From NCBI GenBank assembly GCA_027886175.1, contig JAJNNQ010000003.1, forward strand, positions 4,131,501 to 4,195,500: DNA of 64,000 nt, read 5' to 3'. The notes beneath the pieces were generated by a model. The model ran no database searches, was not told where the DNA came from, and saw only the letters and a list, made by a program, of their open reading frames with translations. This document shows positions 50,182-62,782 of this stretch, piece by piece. Origin of the DNA: Phylloscopus collybita. Taxonomy: Eukaryota; Chordata; Aves; Passeriformes; Phylloscopidae. Position 1 is the first letter of the stretch. The number at the start of each line of letters is the position of its first letter. The position numbers and the translations under genes were made by a program.

Positions 50182-53100
50182 GTGAGCACCTCTGCACATG
50201 TGCTTATAGCATTGCTGGCATCTGTAACCTCCAAGAAACAGCCAGCAGCAGGGTTTGATGTCTTTAAAAGGTATCTTAAATTTATCTCAGGGGTAACTGC
50301 AGAAGCATTTTGCTTAAGGTAATTAAAAATTAACACAGAGGGTGTTTGGAATTCTGTGTTTGATTAAGAAGTTCTGAGCATCTGGGAGACAAGTAAATGT
50401 CACACAAGAACTCAAAACAAAAGCCACAGCTGGACATTATGATGTTCTGGCTCACCATCATGTGCTTTCTCATGGGCATGAGAAAGTATGAGTTCCACCT
50501 AGTATGATTTTTCTCAAAATGAAACTATATTAGAAATGAAAACCCTCTCAAGCAGAGAGAGAATTTAACATCCGTGGCTATCTTCTGTTTCATAGTGTTA
50601 TGTAAATTCTTATTCATTGTAATTTGTCCTTTGATACACTTGACTGAGCACATCCTATTTATTTTTACTGCAGTTTGATTGAATAAATCTACATTGTTTA
50701 AACGAGGTAGTTCAGGTGGCAGTGAAAACATGTTTTCAGTTGCTGCTATTAAAAAAACCGGTGTGATTTGCACTAGAGGAAACAAAACAAAACATTTTTT
50801 TCTGGTAAGGTTGTCTGCAGCCAGAATGACTTCCTAACTTACCCCGCTGACAGCAGAACTGTGCGTGCTTTGCAGAACTGCGGCAGCGGCAGGAGATGCT
50901 AATGAGGAACCAGCTGATGGCAGTAAACCCGCAGCTGATGGGGCCGGGCCAGCAGAGGATGCAGGCGATCCCCGCCCAGTTTGAGCCGCGGCTGGTGGAC
51001 AGGTACCGGGCACCATTTTTCTGTTCCAGCACTGCAGTTAATCCCTCTGTGTCCTGTCCCTGAGGTTATCCTTAACTAAACAGTATCCTCTGCATATCTG
51101 ATGTTTTTTCCTCTCAGAGATCTGCTACCTTCAACTGAAATGATGGCCTCGGCTGACCCCAGACAAATCCACATAGCATCCCACCTGGGACCCACGGTCC
51201 CACAGCACCCCAACATGCCAAACCTGTTGTCCAACCGTGTCTACCCAGGCCCAGGTAACAAAGCACCCTCTGCATCCTGAAAAGTGGGTCCTTGTGGATC
51301 AGAAAGCCAACTGCACCTGCTAGTTTTCCATGGTTTATTGGTAGTGTCAATAACAGTTTGTTATATTTAGAAAAAGTCTCACTAAAAGGAGGAAGCCTGC
51401 TCACCAGAGATTCTAAACTGTGCCAGTTTAGGTCTAAGCATGTCCATTCTAGCTTTTGTTAAATATAGTTCTCAGAGTCTTCTGCATGGTTTGGTTCCCT
51501 CCTTTTCTTTTTGTATTTTCCAAGCATTTTCACACCCAAACAAAAGGCTATAGCTAAAAAAATTGCTCCTCAGCAACACTTCTACATTACATTTTACTCT
51601 CCCTCTTATATGAACATTAGCTGTTTTATACTGATCATATTCTCTAATGATAATACCACACGCCACTTAATTCATGTAGGGCAAATACAAGTCATTTTTA
51701 ATAAAGGCTCAGAATCACAGGGCACAGCTCCAAGGGGAAGGCTGGACATCACAACGATGGCATTCACATCATGCTGCACAAAAGTTTACACATTACTTTA
51801 TACAAAGTGAGCTTAAGAGTCTTTCTTTGAGATGAGTGAATGTATTTTCAATGTCACACCAATACACCAAGAAAAATTTCTGATTTCAGCTTCTTTCCTC
51901 ACCCTAACATGGATCTCAAATAAGATAGTCCATCAAGAGGAAATGTAATTTAAAATTACACAGCCTCCAGGCTGAAAGCAGTCTTGAAGGAGCATGTTTG
52001 CTTTGCTCAGCTGATGGCTATTGTTTTCTGAGCAGTTACACATACTTCAAAGACATAAGTCACCAGATAAAACCACCCTGCTCTCTCCTTCCTTTGTGGT
52101 TAATGGCAGGTATTCCTAACTACAGATCTGATCCTGAAAACACCTGATGATGGACTCCATGTTCTTTCTACATATTCCCACCAAAACAATGACAACAAAT
52201 AGGATTTAATTTGAAATCCTATCACCTTCCTAGTGAAGCCCACAGTTGAAGACTTACAAAGTTTTTTAAAGTGTTTCTGTATTGCTTTGGGGGTTGTGCA
52301 TCTGCATGAGGAAACAAATAAATTTTAAAGATTTTTTTCCCCTTCCCTTTAAGGATATGGCTTTCTGCAACCAGAATCCATGGAAGCTGTGGCCAGAAGA
52401 CAAGAACTGGTTCAAAAGCAAAATATTGCCAGGTAATCAACAGCAAGCTTTCCTCTGAGGTGCATGCCAGGATTAAAGCAGCAAAGTGATTGAGATTGTT
52501 TTTCAAGTCACCCAGAAAAGCAGAGGGCCCTTGCATATCAATTAAGGCCTGAAACTACTGACTTTTTGCTTGCCCTCTTTTGCTTTTATTCTTAAAACAA
52601 TATAACAAAAAGAAACAAACCCCTTAGTTTGGTTAAGGAAAAGAACAAGCTACAGCCACAGTCCTTGAACTGTGGATCCAAACACCCTAAGTTACAAAAG
52701 TTCAGAAACAAATTCAAACTTTACAGCTCTGTGATATCCCACACAACACTTTAAGCCTGTAGCTGGGCCCTTGGGACGAGCAGCTGTGTCTCCACCCTGC
52801 CAGGGTGGGCAGTTTTCCTACTTTGACCAAAGAGTTGGAATATCAGAGTGACTGCAGAAAGTCCAGTTATTTGTAGCAGTTTCAGTGTAGCCAGTAGCTG
52901 GTTAAGAAACCACTCGTGCCTTCCCTCACAGCCACACCATTTCCAGAGAGGAACCCTAACCTCAGCCACTCCTGCACTGGGCTGCACTACTCAGTGGCAG
53001 TGCCCCTCACACACTGTGAGAGCAAAGAACAGCTAAGGTCTGTATATTCATCTGAAAAGAATTATGACAGAAGTGTTTTGAGCTCTTAAGTCAGCAAAGC

Positions 53101-56100
53101 TTGATTACTGAACTCCTCCAAGCACAAGATTTGCATCAGCAATGCATTTCCTGCAGTTCTTGCCACATGGCAAAATCCCTGAGAAAAACAAGTGAAATAA
53201 CTAGCAGCAAACGTGGCCATCTCATACAGATCAGAGCTGGTCCTACCTGTTCTTCCCTAAGCCCACCAAATAGCAAAACTCCAACATGAATCAGATCATC
53301 TACACCTTAAAAACCTTTTACCCCAGATTTTGCCACCCTGGCAATTTCCACACATTTTTCTGCAGCACGGGTCACCTTCAGGCCTGCACTTGCTCCTTTC
53401 AGCTGTCCAGAAATCAGACAGTCTCCTGTACTTGGTGCAGCTGTGCTGCTGAGCATCTGGGCTCAAATCCTTGTTCTCCAAGGGACTCTGCCTCATCCCA
53501 AAGCTCTGTTTGCTGGTCCTGACAGGAATAGACTATCTCAGCTGGAGGAGGAGGCATGAATGTAATGCTTTCTGCTGTTTGTTGCCACCTCAAGAGCTGG
53601 GTAGGAGTAATGACAATCAGGCAAAATGTCCAAGGACACGGTACATAGACAAAACATTTCCTTTGTATCTCTGAAAGCAGAAAATCAATAAGTGGGAGGT
53701 TGTTTCAAAGATGAAAAGAAGGCAGAGAAAAAGCCCTGAATGGTCTGATCAAATAAATCCTCCTCATACCGAAAATCTGTATAGATAGCTTTTGCCCAAA
53801 CTGTTTTCCTGACAATTTTACACTCCTGAAAATCAGACTCCCTGTAACCTGTTACACTCACTGCAGCATTAAGAAAGCTATCTTGATGCACTTTAAAGTG
53901 CTTTACTTCACAGGCTCTTTTCCAAAGATGCAGAAATCCCACTGAAATCTCCTCAAAGCTCCTCTAGGAGCTCTACCTTTCTGTTTGATCGCTGGCCTGG
54001 CTCCAGAGAAAGCTGATGCCAGCAAAGGTCGGTACAGCAGAGATAAATGCTACTACTTGTATTCTCTGTATCTCACTGGCAAGCCCTCCCATCCACTATG
54101 ACAGGAGCAGGAAGCTGGCACAGACTCTGGAGCATTCATCCAGAAGGAAGAAGATTAGCTGAACACTTCCCACCAGGATCTCACCCTTTTACATTCTCAG
54201 AACTATGCTCAGGTGCCAGGCACTGTGGAGAGTTACTCAAGAGACTTAGCATTAGCTTATTCTGAATAGGTGCAGAGGTTCCATAGATAATGTCGTTCTT
54301 TATAATTTACAATATCACTGGAATTTTGCAGTTTATGGTACAATTTTCTGAGTAAGAATATAAATCAATTATTTTCTTTAGTCTTCAACCCTTATGACTC
54401 TGGAGACCATTTTCCAAATGTGAATATAATCCCCATGTCTGGATTGCCAATATGCAAATAACACTTTTTTTTGTCTGAAGTATTATCCAGAGTCATCACA
54501 TGGAAGATAAGTTTTCCCTTTCTTTTAGCTTACTATCTGTATCTGACAGCACATTAAATACAGCCAGGTTTGCCATTCCATCTGCAGTTTGTACCCTCTC
54601 ACAACGCAGAGGAGAGACAGAACAAGCAGTACTCTTGCCTACTTGCTTATCTGAGTTTTATTCTGCTGCTGAAAATAAAAAAAAAGTGATGAAGGAGTCG
54701 AGCTGCTCTAACTGCTCATGCTCTGTGTGTCTCTTAGAATGGAAATGGAGATGAGCACTATTTTTCAGCAAAAGGAAATGGAGAAAGCCCATCGGAAAGG
54801 ACTCCTGGGCCTGGAAGCTCCTTTCCTTTACCACGGGATGCCAGCGAGTCCCATTGCTTTCCGTGGCAGGCACAGGCTCCCTGAAGGGCACCTGGCCAAC
54901 GACCTCTATGTCCATCGGACCACCCTGGATGAAATCCACGGCAACACCATGCTCATGGCCAGCAGCCCGTATCCTCCAGTCACCACCCTGCAAAGGGAGA
55001 GGGGACGGCGCCCAGGGAGAAGAGCTGGAAATCACAAAACTGCTGAGGGCAGCGCCAACGGCACAAAGAACCAGGCAGACGACAAATCCACGGACTCTGC
55101 CTCAGCTGCAGTGGATGATGAGAAAGAAGACAAGAAAGAAGTAGAGGTGGAGGCGCCAAACAAACATGAGCAGAGCAAAAACCAGACTGAGCCATCTGCA
55201 GTTGCCAAGAACTGCAAAGACTTTGACCAAAGCTTGAGAAAGAACTCTGCTACTCATGAAATTCCTACTGAAACCACCAGCTGCAGCAACACAAATGAGA
55301 AGGAAGCCAACAGCTCCTGTGCTGCTTTTGATGACAAGTACCTGTACCCTTCTGCAATCCCCTTCTCAGCATTACCATATGGATTTCCAGTGCCCAACAA
55401 CCCATTGCTACCTTCAGGTTTGTCAGATTTCCAGTCTGGTTTTATTGATTTGGCCTCTCAATTCTTTCCTCTGTTTTAAGTGAACTTCAGGTATGGTAGA
55501 GTCATTGCAGCTAAATGTAGAATTCTAATGCTGCAAACAGTAGTATCAATACTCAGTTCTTGTTTTAAAAAGGAATTTCAATTAAAATAAGCAAAATTGC
55601 TGAATGAAGTTGTGAGTTAGCCTCTCTCTTCACCCCACAACTTTTCTGTATGTCCTAACTCACAGTAGGCACTATGGATTAGCAAAGGCTTGGATCTCTT
55701 CTACTCAAATGTTAGTCAATTAAGTAACAGTAAAATCTAAAGAATAAGCACAGGAAAATGCACTCATTAGAGGAAGTCCTGCAGCATGATTTGTATGTGT
55801 AGTGACCAGTAGGTATAGAGCCAGCAGTAAACAAAAGAAACCACAAAAAAAACCCAAAAAACTTCCGAAGCAGGTTCTGCTCATTACCTGGTGATTTTGT
55901 GTCTAAGACTCCTGTATCTGTGAGTGACTACATCCTGCTGTTAATACATTAGGTTCTGAAAAGCTGTAAAAATTCTCATGATAACAATCATTTCCTCCTG
56001 ATTTCCCAGCAAAATTCTACCAAGATAACTTCTGTTTCCTCCTCAAAGGAGCTCATGGCCTGATCCTGAATGGAGAAGACATTTCTTCCGTCGAAGACAT

Positions 56101-57496
56101 CCGCAAGTGGACAGTTGACGATGTGCACAACTTCATTGTCAGCCTCCCAGGCTGCTCAGATTATGCCCAGGTGATTATAAACATTCACTACATTTTCAGA
56201 TCTTTAGGACCATCTAGATTTAAATGTCAGCAATTAAATGTAAATGTGGGAGGGTAGTTGATTGTCCCAAAATTACAAGTATAATAGTAGTTTTTGTTGT
56301 GCTGTTAGGAGATAAATACAATGATACAGCAGTAAAATTATTATTTCTTCTTTTTATTGTTTATGCCTCAGGGTTAAGCATAAAAAATTACAAAGTCTAT
56401 TTTAGCACACTATGATGGGTTTTATTGTTTCATCAGATATTTAAAGACCATGCTATTGATGGAGAAACCCTTCCACTGCTAACAGAGGAACATCTCCTGG
56501 ATACAATGGGATTAAAGCTCGGACCAGCATTAAAAATCCGCTCTCAGGTATGATCATTAAATGTATGCCAAGATGGTGAGTCACAGAGACATGAAAGTGC
56601 CAGAAGATGACTGGAAGGAATTTTTCCAAACCTAAGCACCCTTTTTTTTTTCCTACTGGCAAGGTAACTGCCACAATATTGGGAGAAAATAAATTACTCC
56701 AGCAAAGTTTTCTTTTGTTTCCCTGTATGTTACCACAGCACACAGGGAGACACTAAGGAATATGACTGTACATTTTTCAGGAACAGAATGTCCCTCTGTG
56801 TTTCCAGTTTTCTGCCCTTAATTTCATCCAATAATATCAACTCTCTGTGTGTTTCTGTTGTTGCTGGTTCTTTTCCTTTAACCCCTTGTACTCTCTCACT
56901 CTTCTCTCATTCCAACCACCTGCCCCACTTCTGGCTGGCAGTTTGCCTTCCCTCTGTCCCTGGGTTCTGTAGCACCTTGGAAGCAGGAGGATCCTCCTGC
57001 CAGACCCAACTGCCCTAAGTTGAGTATTGATAAGCTCCTTCCACAACCCAGGCCTAGAAAAATACAAGAGAGTAAAAACAGAAAAGATTTTTTTCACAGG
57101 AATGTGATAACCCTTTGAGATGCCTGGGATGTCCCTGGTGTCGCTGCATCAGAGTCAGGCTTGATTGTTTAACGGCTTTAACAGCAAGGAGTAATTGCTG
57201 CAATTGTGCCTTTGCCTTTAAAGGTGTCCCGGCGTCTGGGCAACGTGTTCTACATGATGAATGTCCCTCTGTCCGTGCCCCTGCCTCCTGCTCCAGGGAA
57301 ACCCTCGGAGCAGCCCTCGGATATCGCCTCCCCTCTGCACTGCAACAGCAGCGGTGACGCCCTGGACAGTCCCTGCTCCCAGGACCCAGAAACCTCCCAA
57401 GCAGTGGAACAGATGGTTTCAGAAAACAGGGAAAATCCATGTGACACAGCTGGATCCCAGGCTGACTTCCAGATGATTGCTTTCCAGAAAAGCTGA
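50079..57496 (+). CDS. SAMD7: Sterile alpha motif domain-containing protein 7
   Basis: The coding join is 50079-50181, 50876-51002, 51118-51254, 52354-52432, 54738-55417, 56049-56170, 56437-56547 and 57224-57496. These total 1632 nt, or 543 residues plus stop, with every junction in phase. SAMD7 is a retina and pineal protein, controlled by CRX, that joins Polycomb PRC1 through its SAM domain and silences inappropriate genes in rods. Landmarks are MAVNPQLMGPGQQ at residues 49-61, RR and GRR basic clusters near 235-245 (possible nuclear signal), an acidic/Lys-rich stretch at about 265-292 and the SAM domain at about 391-460 (IRKWTVDDVHNFIVSLPGCS, FKDHAIDGETLPLLTEEHL). Human SAMD7 is about 446 residues and starts at the equivalent of Met49. 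A 5' non-coding exon probably lies upstream. Confidence 0.95.
50876..51002 (+). CDS. SAMD7: SAMD7 exon 2
   Basis: 127 bp encode (E)LRQRQEMLMRNQLMAVNPQ and AIPAQFEPRLVD plus AG of a split Arg. The internal MAVNP corresponds to the annotated human N-terminus as I recall it. GC-rich codons. Confidence 0.92.
51118..51254 (+). CDS. SAMD7: SAMD7 exon 3
   Basis: 137 bp encode (R)DLLPSTEMMASADPRQIHI and NMPNLLSNRVYPGP. This parallels human RDxLPST...DPRQ...NVLSSRIYPG. The donor is GTAACA at 51255. Confidence 0.93.
52354..52432 (+). CDS. SAMD7: SAMD7 exon 4
   Basis: 79 bp encode (G)YGFLQPESMEAVARRQELV and QKQNIA plus AG of Arg. It corresponds to human GxGxLxPESxxAVARR. The acceptor is CCTTTAAG. Confidence 0.92.
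54738..55417 (+). CDS. SAMD7: SAMD7 exon 5 (large, low-complexity)
   Basis: 680 bp encode (R)MEMEMSTIFQQKEMEKAHR, GLLGLEAPFLYHGMPASPIA, a basic cluster RERGRRPGRR and a Glu/Lys/Asp-rich middle. It ends YGFPVPNNPLLPS plus G. The frame stays open to 55479, but the donor CAG|GTTTGT at 55418 gives the conserved join to the SAM-side exon. Confidence 0.92.
56049..56170 (+). CDS. SAMD7: SAMD7 exon 6 (SAM domain, first half)
   Basis: 122 bp encode (G)AHGLILNGEDISSVEDIRK and WTVDDVHNFIVSLPGCSDYA plus Q. The length to the SAM domain equals human with this acceptor (CTCAAAG at 56048). A stronger in-frame acceptor lies 39 nt upstream. Confidence 0.93.
56437..56547 (+). CDS. SAMD7: SAMD7 exon 7 (SAM domain, second half)
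   Basis: This 111-bp exon, phase 0 at both ends, encodes IFKDHAIDGETLPLLTEEHL and LDTMGLKLGPALKIRSQ. These are helices 3 to 5 of the SAM fold, including the polymer-forming MGLKLGPALKI region. Confidence 0.96.
57224..57496 (+). CDS. SAMD7: SAMD7 last exon
   Basis: It encodes VSRRLGNVFYMMNVPLSVPL, a Pro/Ser/Asp-rich tail and FQMIAFQKS, then TGA at 57494-57496. The tail is much more diverged from human than the SAM domain. Confidence 0.9.
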   Translation: MSRRLGNVFYMMNVPLSVPLPPAPGKPSEQPSDIASPLHCNSSGDALDSPCSQDPETSQAVEQMVSENRENPCDTAGSQADFQMIAFQKS

Positions 57497-58790
57497 GCTA
57501 AGTCCAGGACATAACATGTTTTCAATAATCCAGGAACCTCTAGTTACAAAGTGTTTGAGAAGAAGCTGCAGCCTGAAACCTCTGTAAGGCTGGGGCTGAA
57601 GGAAATAAGCTGCCAGGGCAGCATGAAGAAGTGTTGTATCTGAAAGTCATTCAGAAATGCAGCTACAGGTTAGCACAATTACTTTCAAGTGCAATTCATT
57701 GAAAGAAATACCAGTAGAGTTAACAGGTAAATTGAATTTTTTGTTGAAATCCAAGGTTATCAGACTGCAGTATGTGTCTTACAGTGTGTTCCAGTGGGCA
57801 GCTGAGAAACTACATGGAAAAGTCACAGCTTCCAAACATGGCTGACTTCTGCTTCTGTTGAACAAAATTCATACAGAACATTCACATGGAATTCATTGGG
57901 ACAGTATGGAACTGCCTACAGAATACAGAGAACTATACCCCAGACTCAGTAATTTGAGTTAATTCATTGCTACTCCAAAATTAAGCCTTTCTAAGTGCCT
58001 GGCAAGGGTATACAGCTTACAAAGATACACAGATTGAACACGAAAATACCATGTGTGACAGTTTTAAATACTCCAAGGCATTCTTACCACCAGGGCTGGA
58101 ATTTGCTTTTTGTGACTGCAAGCTGTGTTGAGTCACCAGCCTCTGGTGAAGGCCAGTCACTGGGACGGTGACATTCCCTGCAGGCAGCAGGCTCAAAGCC
58201 ACCTGGTTCCTGCCAGCCTCTGCCAGAGGCTCACCTGGGCAAGCCATGGAAAGCCCTTCCCTCAGCAGCACGTTCAGTGTTCTTCACTTTGGAAGAGGCC
58301 ATCGGTTCAGCCTGAGAGCTCCCTTTTCTCTGGAAAAATACGGTTTCCCCTCACTTCTGCTACTGATGAGTCATTATCTCACAGCAAACAAAGACATGAA
58401 ATAGAGCTTTTAGCTAAGGGCACATCCCCAGCATTTATTGTGATTCCCATGTGATTTATCCTTGCTCCCTTTTTAGGGGTTTAGTCCTACACTGGTTTTC
58501 CATGCAGAGTTTGAAGTCAGTACATTTCCACTCTCCTCCCTCAAGAACTCTTCTTTGCTCCAAAAGACACACAAATCAAGTTCTGTAAATTGAGGGTTGA
58601 TAGATTGTGGACCTGCTGTATGTTGCTACTTTAGATTTTCCTCCCTTAGTTTAGTTTGTGTGGCCTCAAGTACTGAAACCTCAAGAGGTGTGAAGCTGTT
58701 TAGATGGTAAATGGCTAAACACAAGGAGGGGAAGTATTTCCATATTCTATTATTTTAGCCATAAATAAATTGTTTTATGTCTTTGCTATA
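57497..58790 (+). other. SAMD7: SAMD7 3' untranslated region
   Basis: No other exon is seen here. AATAAA at 58764-58769 is followed by a T/GT-rich segment (TTGTTTTATGTCTTTGC), which makes it the best poly(A) signal. Confidence 0.55.
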
Positions 58791-60278
58791 TTTGTGCACT
58801 AGATAATGTGTGATCAGATGTTTGCAACAGCAACCTCAGATGTCCATCTTAACATGCTGTCCAAACTTTGCAGCCTTTGGGAAAAATGGCAAATACCTAT
58901 ATTCTTTTTAGCATATGAAACAATTCCTAACTTATCTTTTGTACGATTGACAATCATGTTGACAGTGTCACTTATCTGATTAAACAGAGTTAATGACTTG
59001 GTTTTCTAATGGCATCCTACCTGCTCCCTGTGTGAAATATTCGACTCAATCCACATGAGACCTTCTCCAGCCTGGAAGAGGCATCTCTGACACTGTTCAG
59101 GGGAGTCAGGCCACGAGATGTCGCTGCAAAGCCACTCGGTCACCTGCTGTCCCTCCGAAGGGAAACGCAGCACACCTCAACTACCGGGGGCACGTTCAGG
59201 GTGACAATATCAAGAAACTTTACTTGTTTTTCTGAAGTAACAACGGAAAAGCTTGACTTCAAGTCCCTTCTTCCTTCCAGGGAGGAAGGATTGAAATGTG
59301 ATTCTGGAGAGTGTGATTACTTTTGTAAATGGGTCAGACATGAACAATGCCAAAAGCTGAGAAAGGTGGGATGCAAAGTTTGCAGTCTTGTATTACTTCA
59401 ACAATTAAAAAAAAAAAAATTAAAAAACCCACCAAACAAACGATCCTTTGCACATACTGGTCTCTTCTTCCCAAAATGACAAAAGGAATTATTTCATAGC
59501 TTCCTGTGCTGGGGGAGATGTGCTGCAGCAGCCAAAATGCAATAAGCCCTGAATGGTAAACAGCTGTGAAGTGAAATTGGAAGGAAAGGGATTTACCTAA
59601 ATAAACATAATAGATTCTATTTCTAATGGAGGAAATACCACTGGTAATGAATGTTTCCTCTCCTAAAAACACTTCAGAGAAAATTAAAATAAAAGGTAAA
59701 AATAATTTAAAAGTACACAGAATCAGTAGACAGGCCAATGTTTCCAGAGGTCGATGTGTTTTCAGGAATTGTGTTTATGTGTAAACACTGAGGCCTTACT
59801 AATTCTCATGTTCTTTTTGGACATTTATTGTTTATTCCAGCTGCAAGGGGGTTCAGTAGCAATCCCAAGTACCCAAGAAAGCTGGCTGAACTCTCCTTCC
59901 TAATAACTTTCTGGTGCCTGTGCCACCACTGCATTCATTTCTTCTGCAATGCAACTAAAACCACAGTGGGATGCAGATTATGTGTTTCAGTACATGTTGC
60001 ATCATTAGAAATGTTTCATATAACATCTATTGGCTGTATTAGCCCATAGCAGTGATGAAGTTAATGAAGAAGAGAATGTTTTTATGAGGTGTTGTAGGAG
60101 TTCCTGATTTTTTTTTTTAATAGGGCCAATGTTAAAGACAAGGTAAATGAAAAGATATAACAAACATATGGCAAAATGGTCCTCTATCATAAATAACAGA
60201 TTTAGGGGAGTCCTGAAGAGGAAGAAATGGCTTGTCTTGCCTACAACAACCTGAGTTTCTGGCCTCATGTAGGCTGCA

Positions 60279-60303
60279 GATGATGATGATGATGATGATG
60301 ATG
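60279..60303. repeat. (GAT)n microsatellite
   Basis: Eight perfect GAT units follow CTGCA. Confidence 0.97.
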
Positions 60304-60867
60304 CGGAATACAAACTCACATGGGCCTAAAGAGATAATTCTTTGATCAATTTCCCAGGTGAAGAATCTCTGAAAAATGCTATAAACATACAAAAGTCATG
60401 AAGAACTCCCACCAGGTCCAAGTCAGTCACTTCAATCCAGCAGACAAAAAAAAAGAACGGGCACAAGGTGATGATATTTCAAACTGACCCATACCCTTGC
60501 CACCAGCTACTTTATTGAAGTTTATATTGTAAGACTTTATACAATTGTGAATCTGCCACAGAACAGTTTTCAGAATGTTAAATTATCTTTTGAGTGTGAA
60601 AACAGAAAAAATAACCTGCTCTGGTTTTTAAAATCACCTCCAGATTTTAAACTCTCTAGAAATTTCTCATATTTTCAACTTTCCAATTACCCTCATACAA
60701 TATTAATTGGTTGTGCAGTGTTTTGAGCCACCTTCAACATCAGAAACTATGGAAAATCATCCAAAACTAGATATAACTCTTGTTTTGGTACTTTGCCATG
60801 GTAATGTTCTACCTAAGCCCTTTATTGTTCACTGGAAAATAACAAGTCTACTTTATGAGGCTGAGTG

Positions 60868-60945
60868 TTCATAGAATTACAGAATGGTTTGAGTTGAAAG
60901 GGACCTTAAGGATCATCCAGTTCCAAACTCCTGTGTTCATCAGGG
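60868..60945 (-). mobile_element. CR1 LINE 3' end, antisense orientation
   Basis: CATAGAATTACAGAATGGTT, GAGTTGAAAGGGACCTTAAG and GATCATCCAGTTCCAAACTC match the reverse complement of the avian CR1 3' terminus, including a CATAGAAT end repeat. Confidence 0.9.
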
Positions 60946-62667
60946 TTCAGCTGCCTCTGATGGTTGGTTTTGATTAGCTCTTCATGTTATAATAAATAGC
61001 TGTAGCTTTATTGCTATGGCAATTTCAGTATAATAATACATGCTATATTGAGAGAAAAGCTCACCTCTCCTTTCTCATTTGTTTAAGCTTTGGGAGGTTA
61101 TTGCAGTTGCCAGGCTCATTTCTTTCTTTGGGAAGGCTTTGCTCCTCCTGTCACCTGTACTGAGGCCACAAGAACTACTCTGCTGATTTGGCCCTTATGC
61201 TGTCCTTTCCTTTGTCCCATTCCCAAGTTTATCCAAGTCTGTTTTTTTCCAGACAGACATTAGTTCTGCTACTATCCCCATGCTCTTCTTGAACCATCAA
61301 TTTCCCTGTGGGTAAGGATGCAAATCTCTAATGCAGCCCAGAGTAAATAAGAGCCTGTTGTCTATGTTGTATGGAGAATGATGCAGTATTTTTCCCTACA
61401 GCACAGCAAAGACATGAATAGACATTCTGATTTAGCAAAATTTAGAACCACAGACAGCACCTGTGTGTGTGAATTACTGACATACAGATCAGCCAACAAA
61501 AATGGCAAAACAGAAGAAGCACCGCTGACCACAGAAAAAAAGAAAGCACCAAACCAACCAAGGTTCTTTGCTGCAACCTTGGCTCATCAACCAATCTTTG
61601 CTGATTGATTACCTCTCAGTTCCAAGGTTCCAACAGCTTTGCTAGAGAAACCCGTGCAGCTGGGATCTGTGGGACTCCAGCAGTCTCTGAACACTCTGCA
61701 CTGGAAGATGGTTCTGTAAAGCACTTCCTGGCTTCCTGTTCAACCTGTTAAATGGAAGGATGTAAACTCAACACTTGCATCCTTACATGAAAAATATTTT
61801 TAACTCAAACACTTGTAGGCATAACAACAAATTTATGATTTTATAAAACAATAACAGGTAGGGGGTTTTTTAGGGCAATACCTTAAATATTGTGATTCTT
61901 ATCCTCCCTGCACTGGCAAAACCAGAGATATAAGCAAGCCTTTTTTATACAGAATTTCCCAAAACCTCAGCTGGTTCTTCCAGAAAATGTATTTTTCATC
62001 TATGTGTCCATGTACATCTTCACTGACTCCAGCATGCTCTGGATTGACAGTGGTCTTTAGAAAGAACTGATGTGCCAGCCCAAATCAGGAGAGATGTATA
62101 CAGTTACTCACCAATTACTGCTCTAACTAAATTATCTTCTTACAATGAACAAAGCTGGTATTAGAAATAGGTGCAAATAATTACAGAAGAACCAGAGAAA
62201 TTAGTTTTTAGTTCAATTAGGACTTTTGTCAGTTATATCTACCTAATAATTCTGGATTGTATGGAAATGAGAAGGAGCTTGCAAGAGCTGAAGTATTTAA
62301 CAACTTTCTTAGTGAAAAATAATTATGGAGATTTGTCTAATAAACCTTTGTTGTTCTGCTAAATTAAAAGCTAAGTGGCTAACTAAATATTTATAAGCTT
62401 TTGAGATGGAAGTGACTCAGGATTATGTCTACATTGGAATATGTTTCTGAGTTATGACTCATGTATTTGTGGGTGGATTTTATCTGAACCTTTCTTGACA
62501 GTATGTGATGCTGTGCAGTACAAGGCCCATATTCGTCATATTCTGAGCCCATTCAGTGTTGAAGCTGACTGGATGAAAAGGGAGGTCACTCCAGAGCCTG
62601 CAGCGTGCTACCTTTTGTAGATAATCGAGGAAATGGTTCCTAAGAGACTCAGATTGCTGGGGAATTG

Positions 62668-62782
62668 CCTTCCTTCCTTCCTTCCTTCCTTCCTTCCTTC
62701 CTTCCTTCCTTCCTCCCTTCCTCCCTTCCTCCCTTCCTCCCTTCCTCCCTCCCTCCCTCCCTCCCTCCCTCCCTCCCTCCCT
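62668..62782. repeat. 115-nt pure polypyrimidine microsatellite
   Basis: (TTCC)n grades into TTCCTCCC units and then (CTCC)n, with no purine for 115 nt. The complement is a GGAA/GGGA repeat. Confidence 0.98.

Noticed and set aside
55418..55479. Read-through end of SAMD7 exon 5 to a stop at 55477-55479
   Set aside because: The frame is open, but the donor at 55418 joins in phase to the SAM-domain exon and restores family spacing. A short isoform cannot be excluded, but nothing supports it.
60263..60303. Tandem repeat considered as part of a CRISPR array or structured element
   Set aside because: It is a simple (GAT)n run without spacers. No CRISPR, phage or bacterial features occur in this vertebrate sequence.
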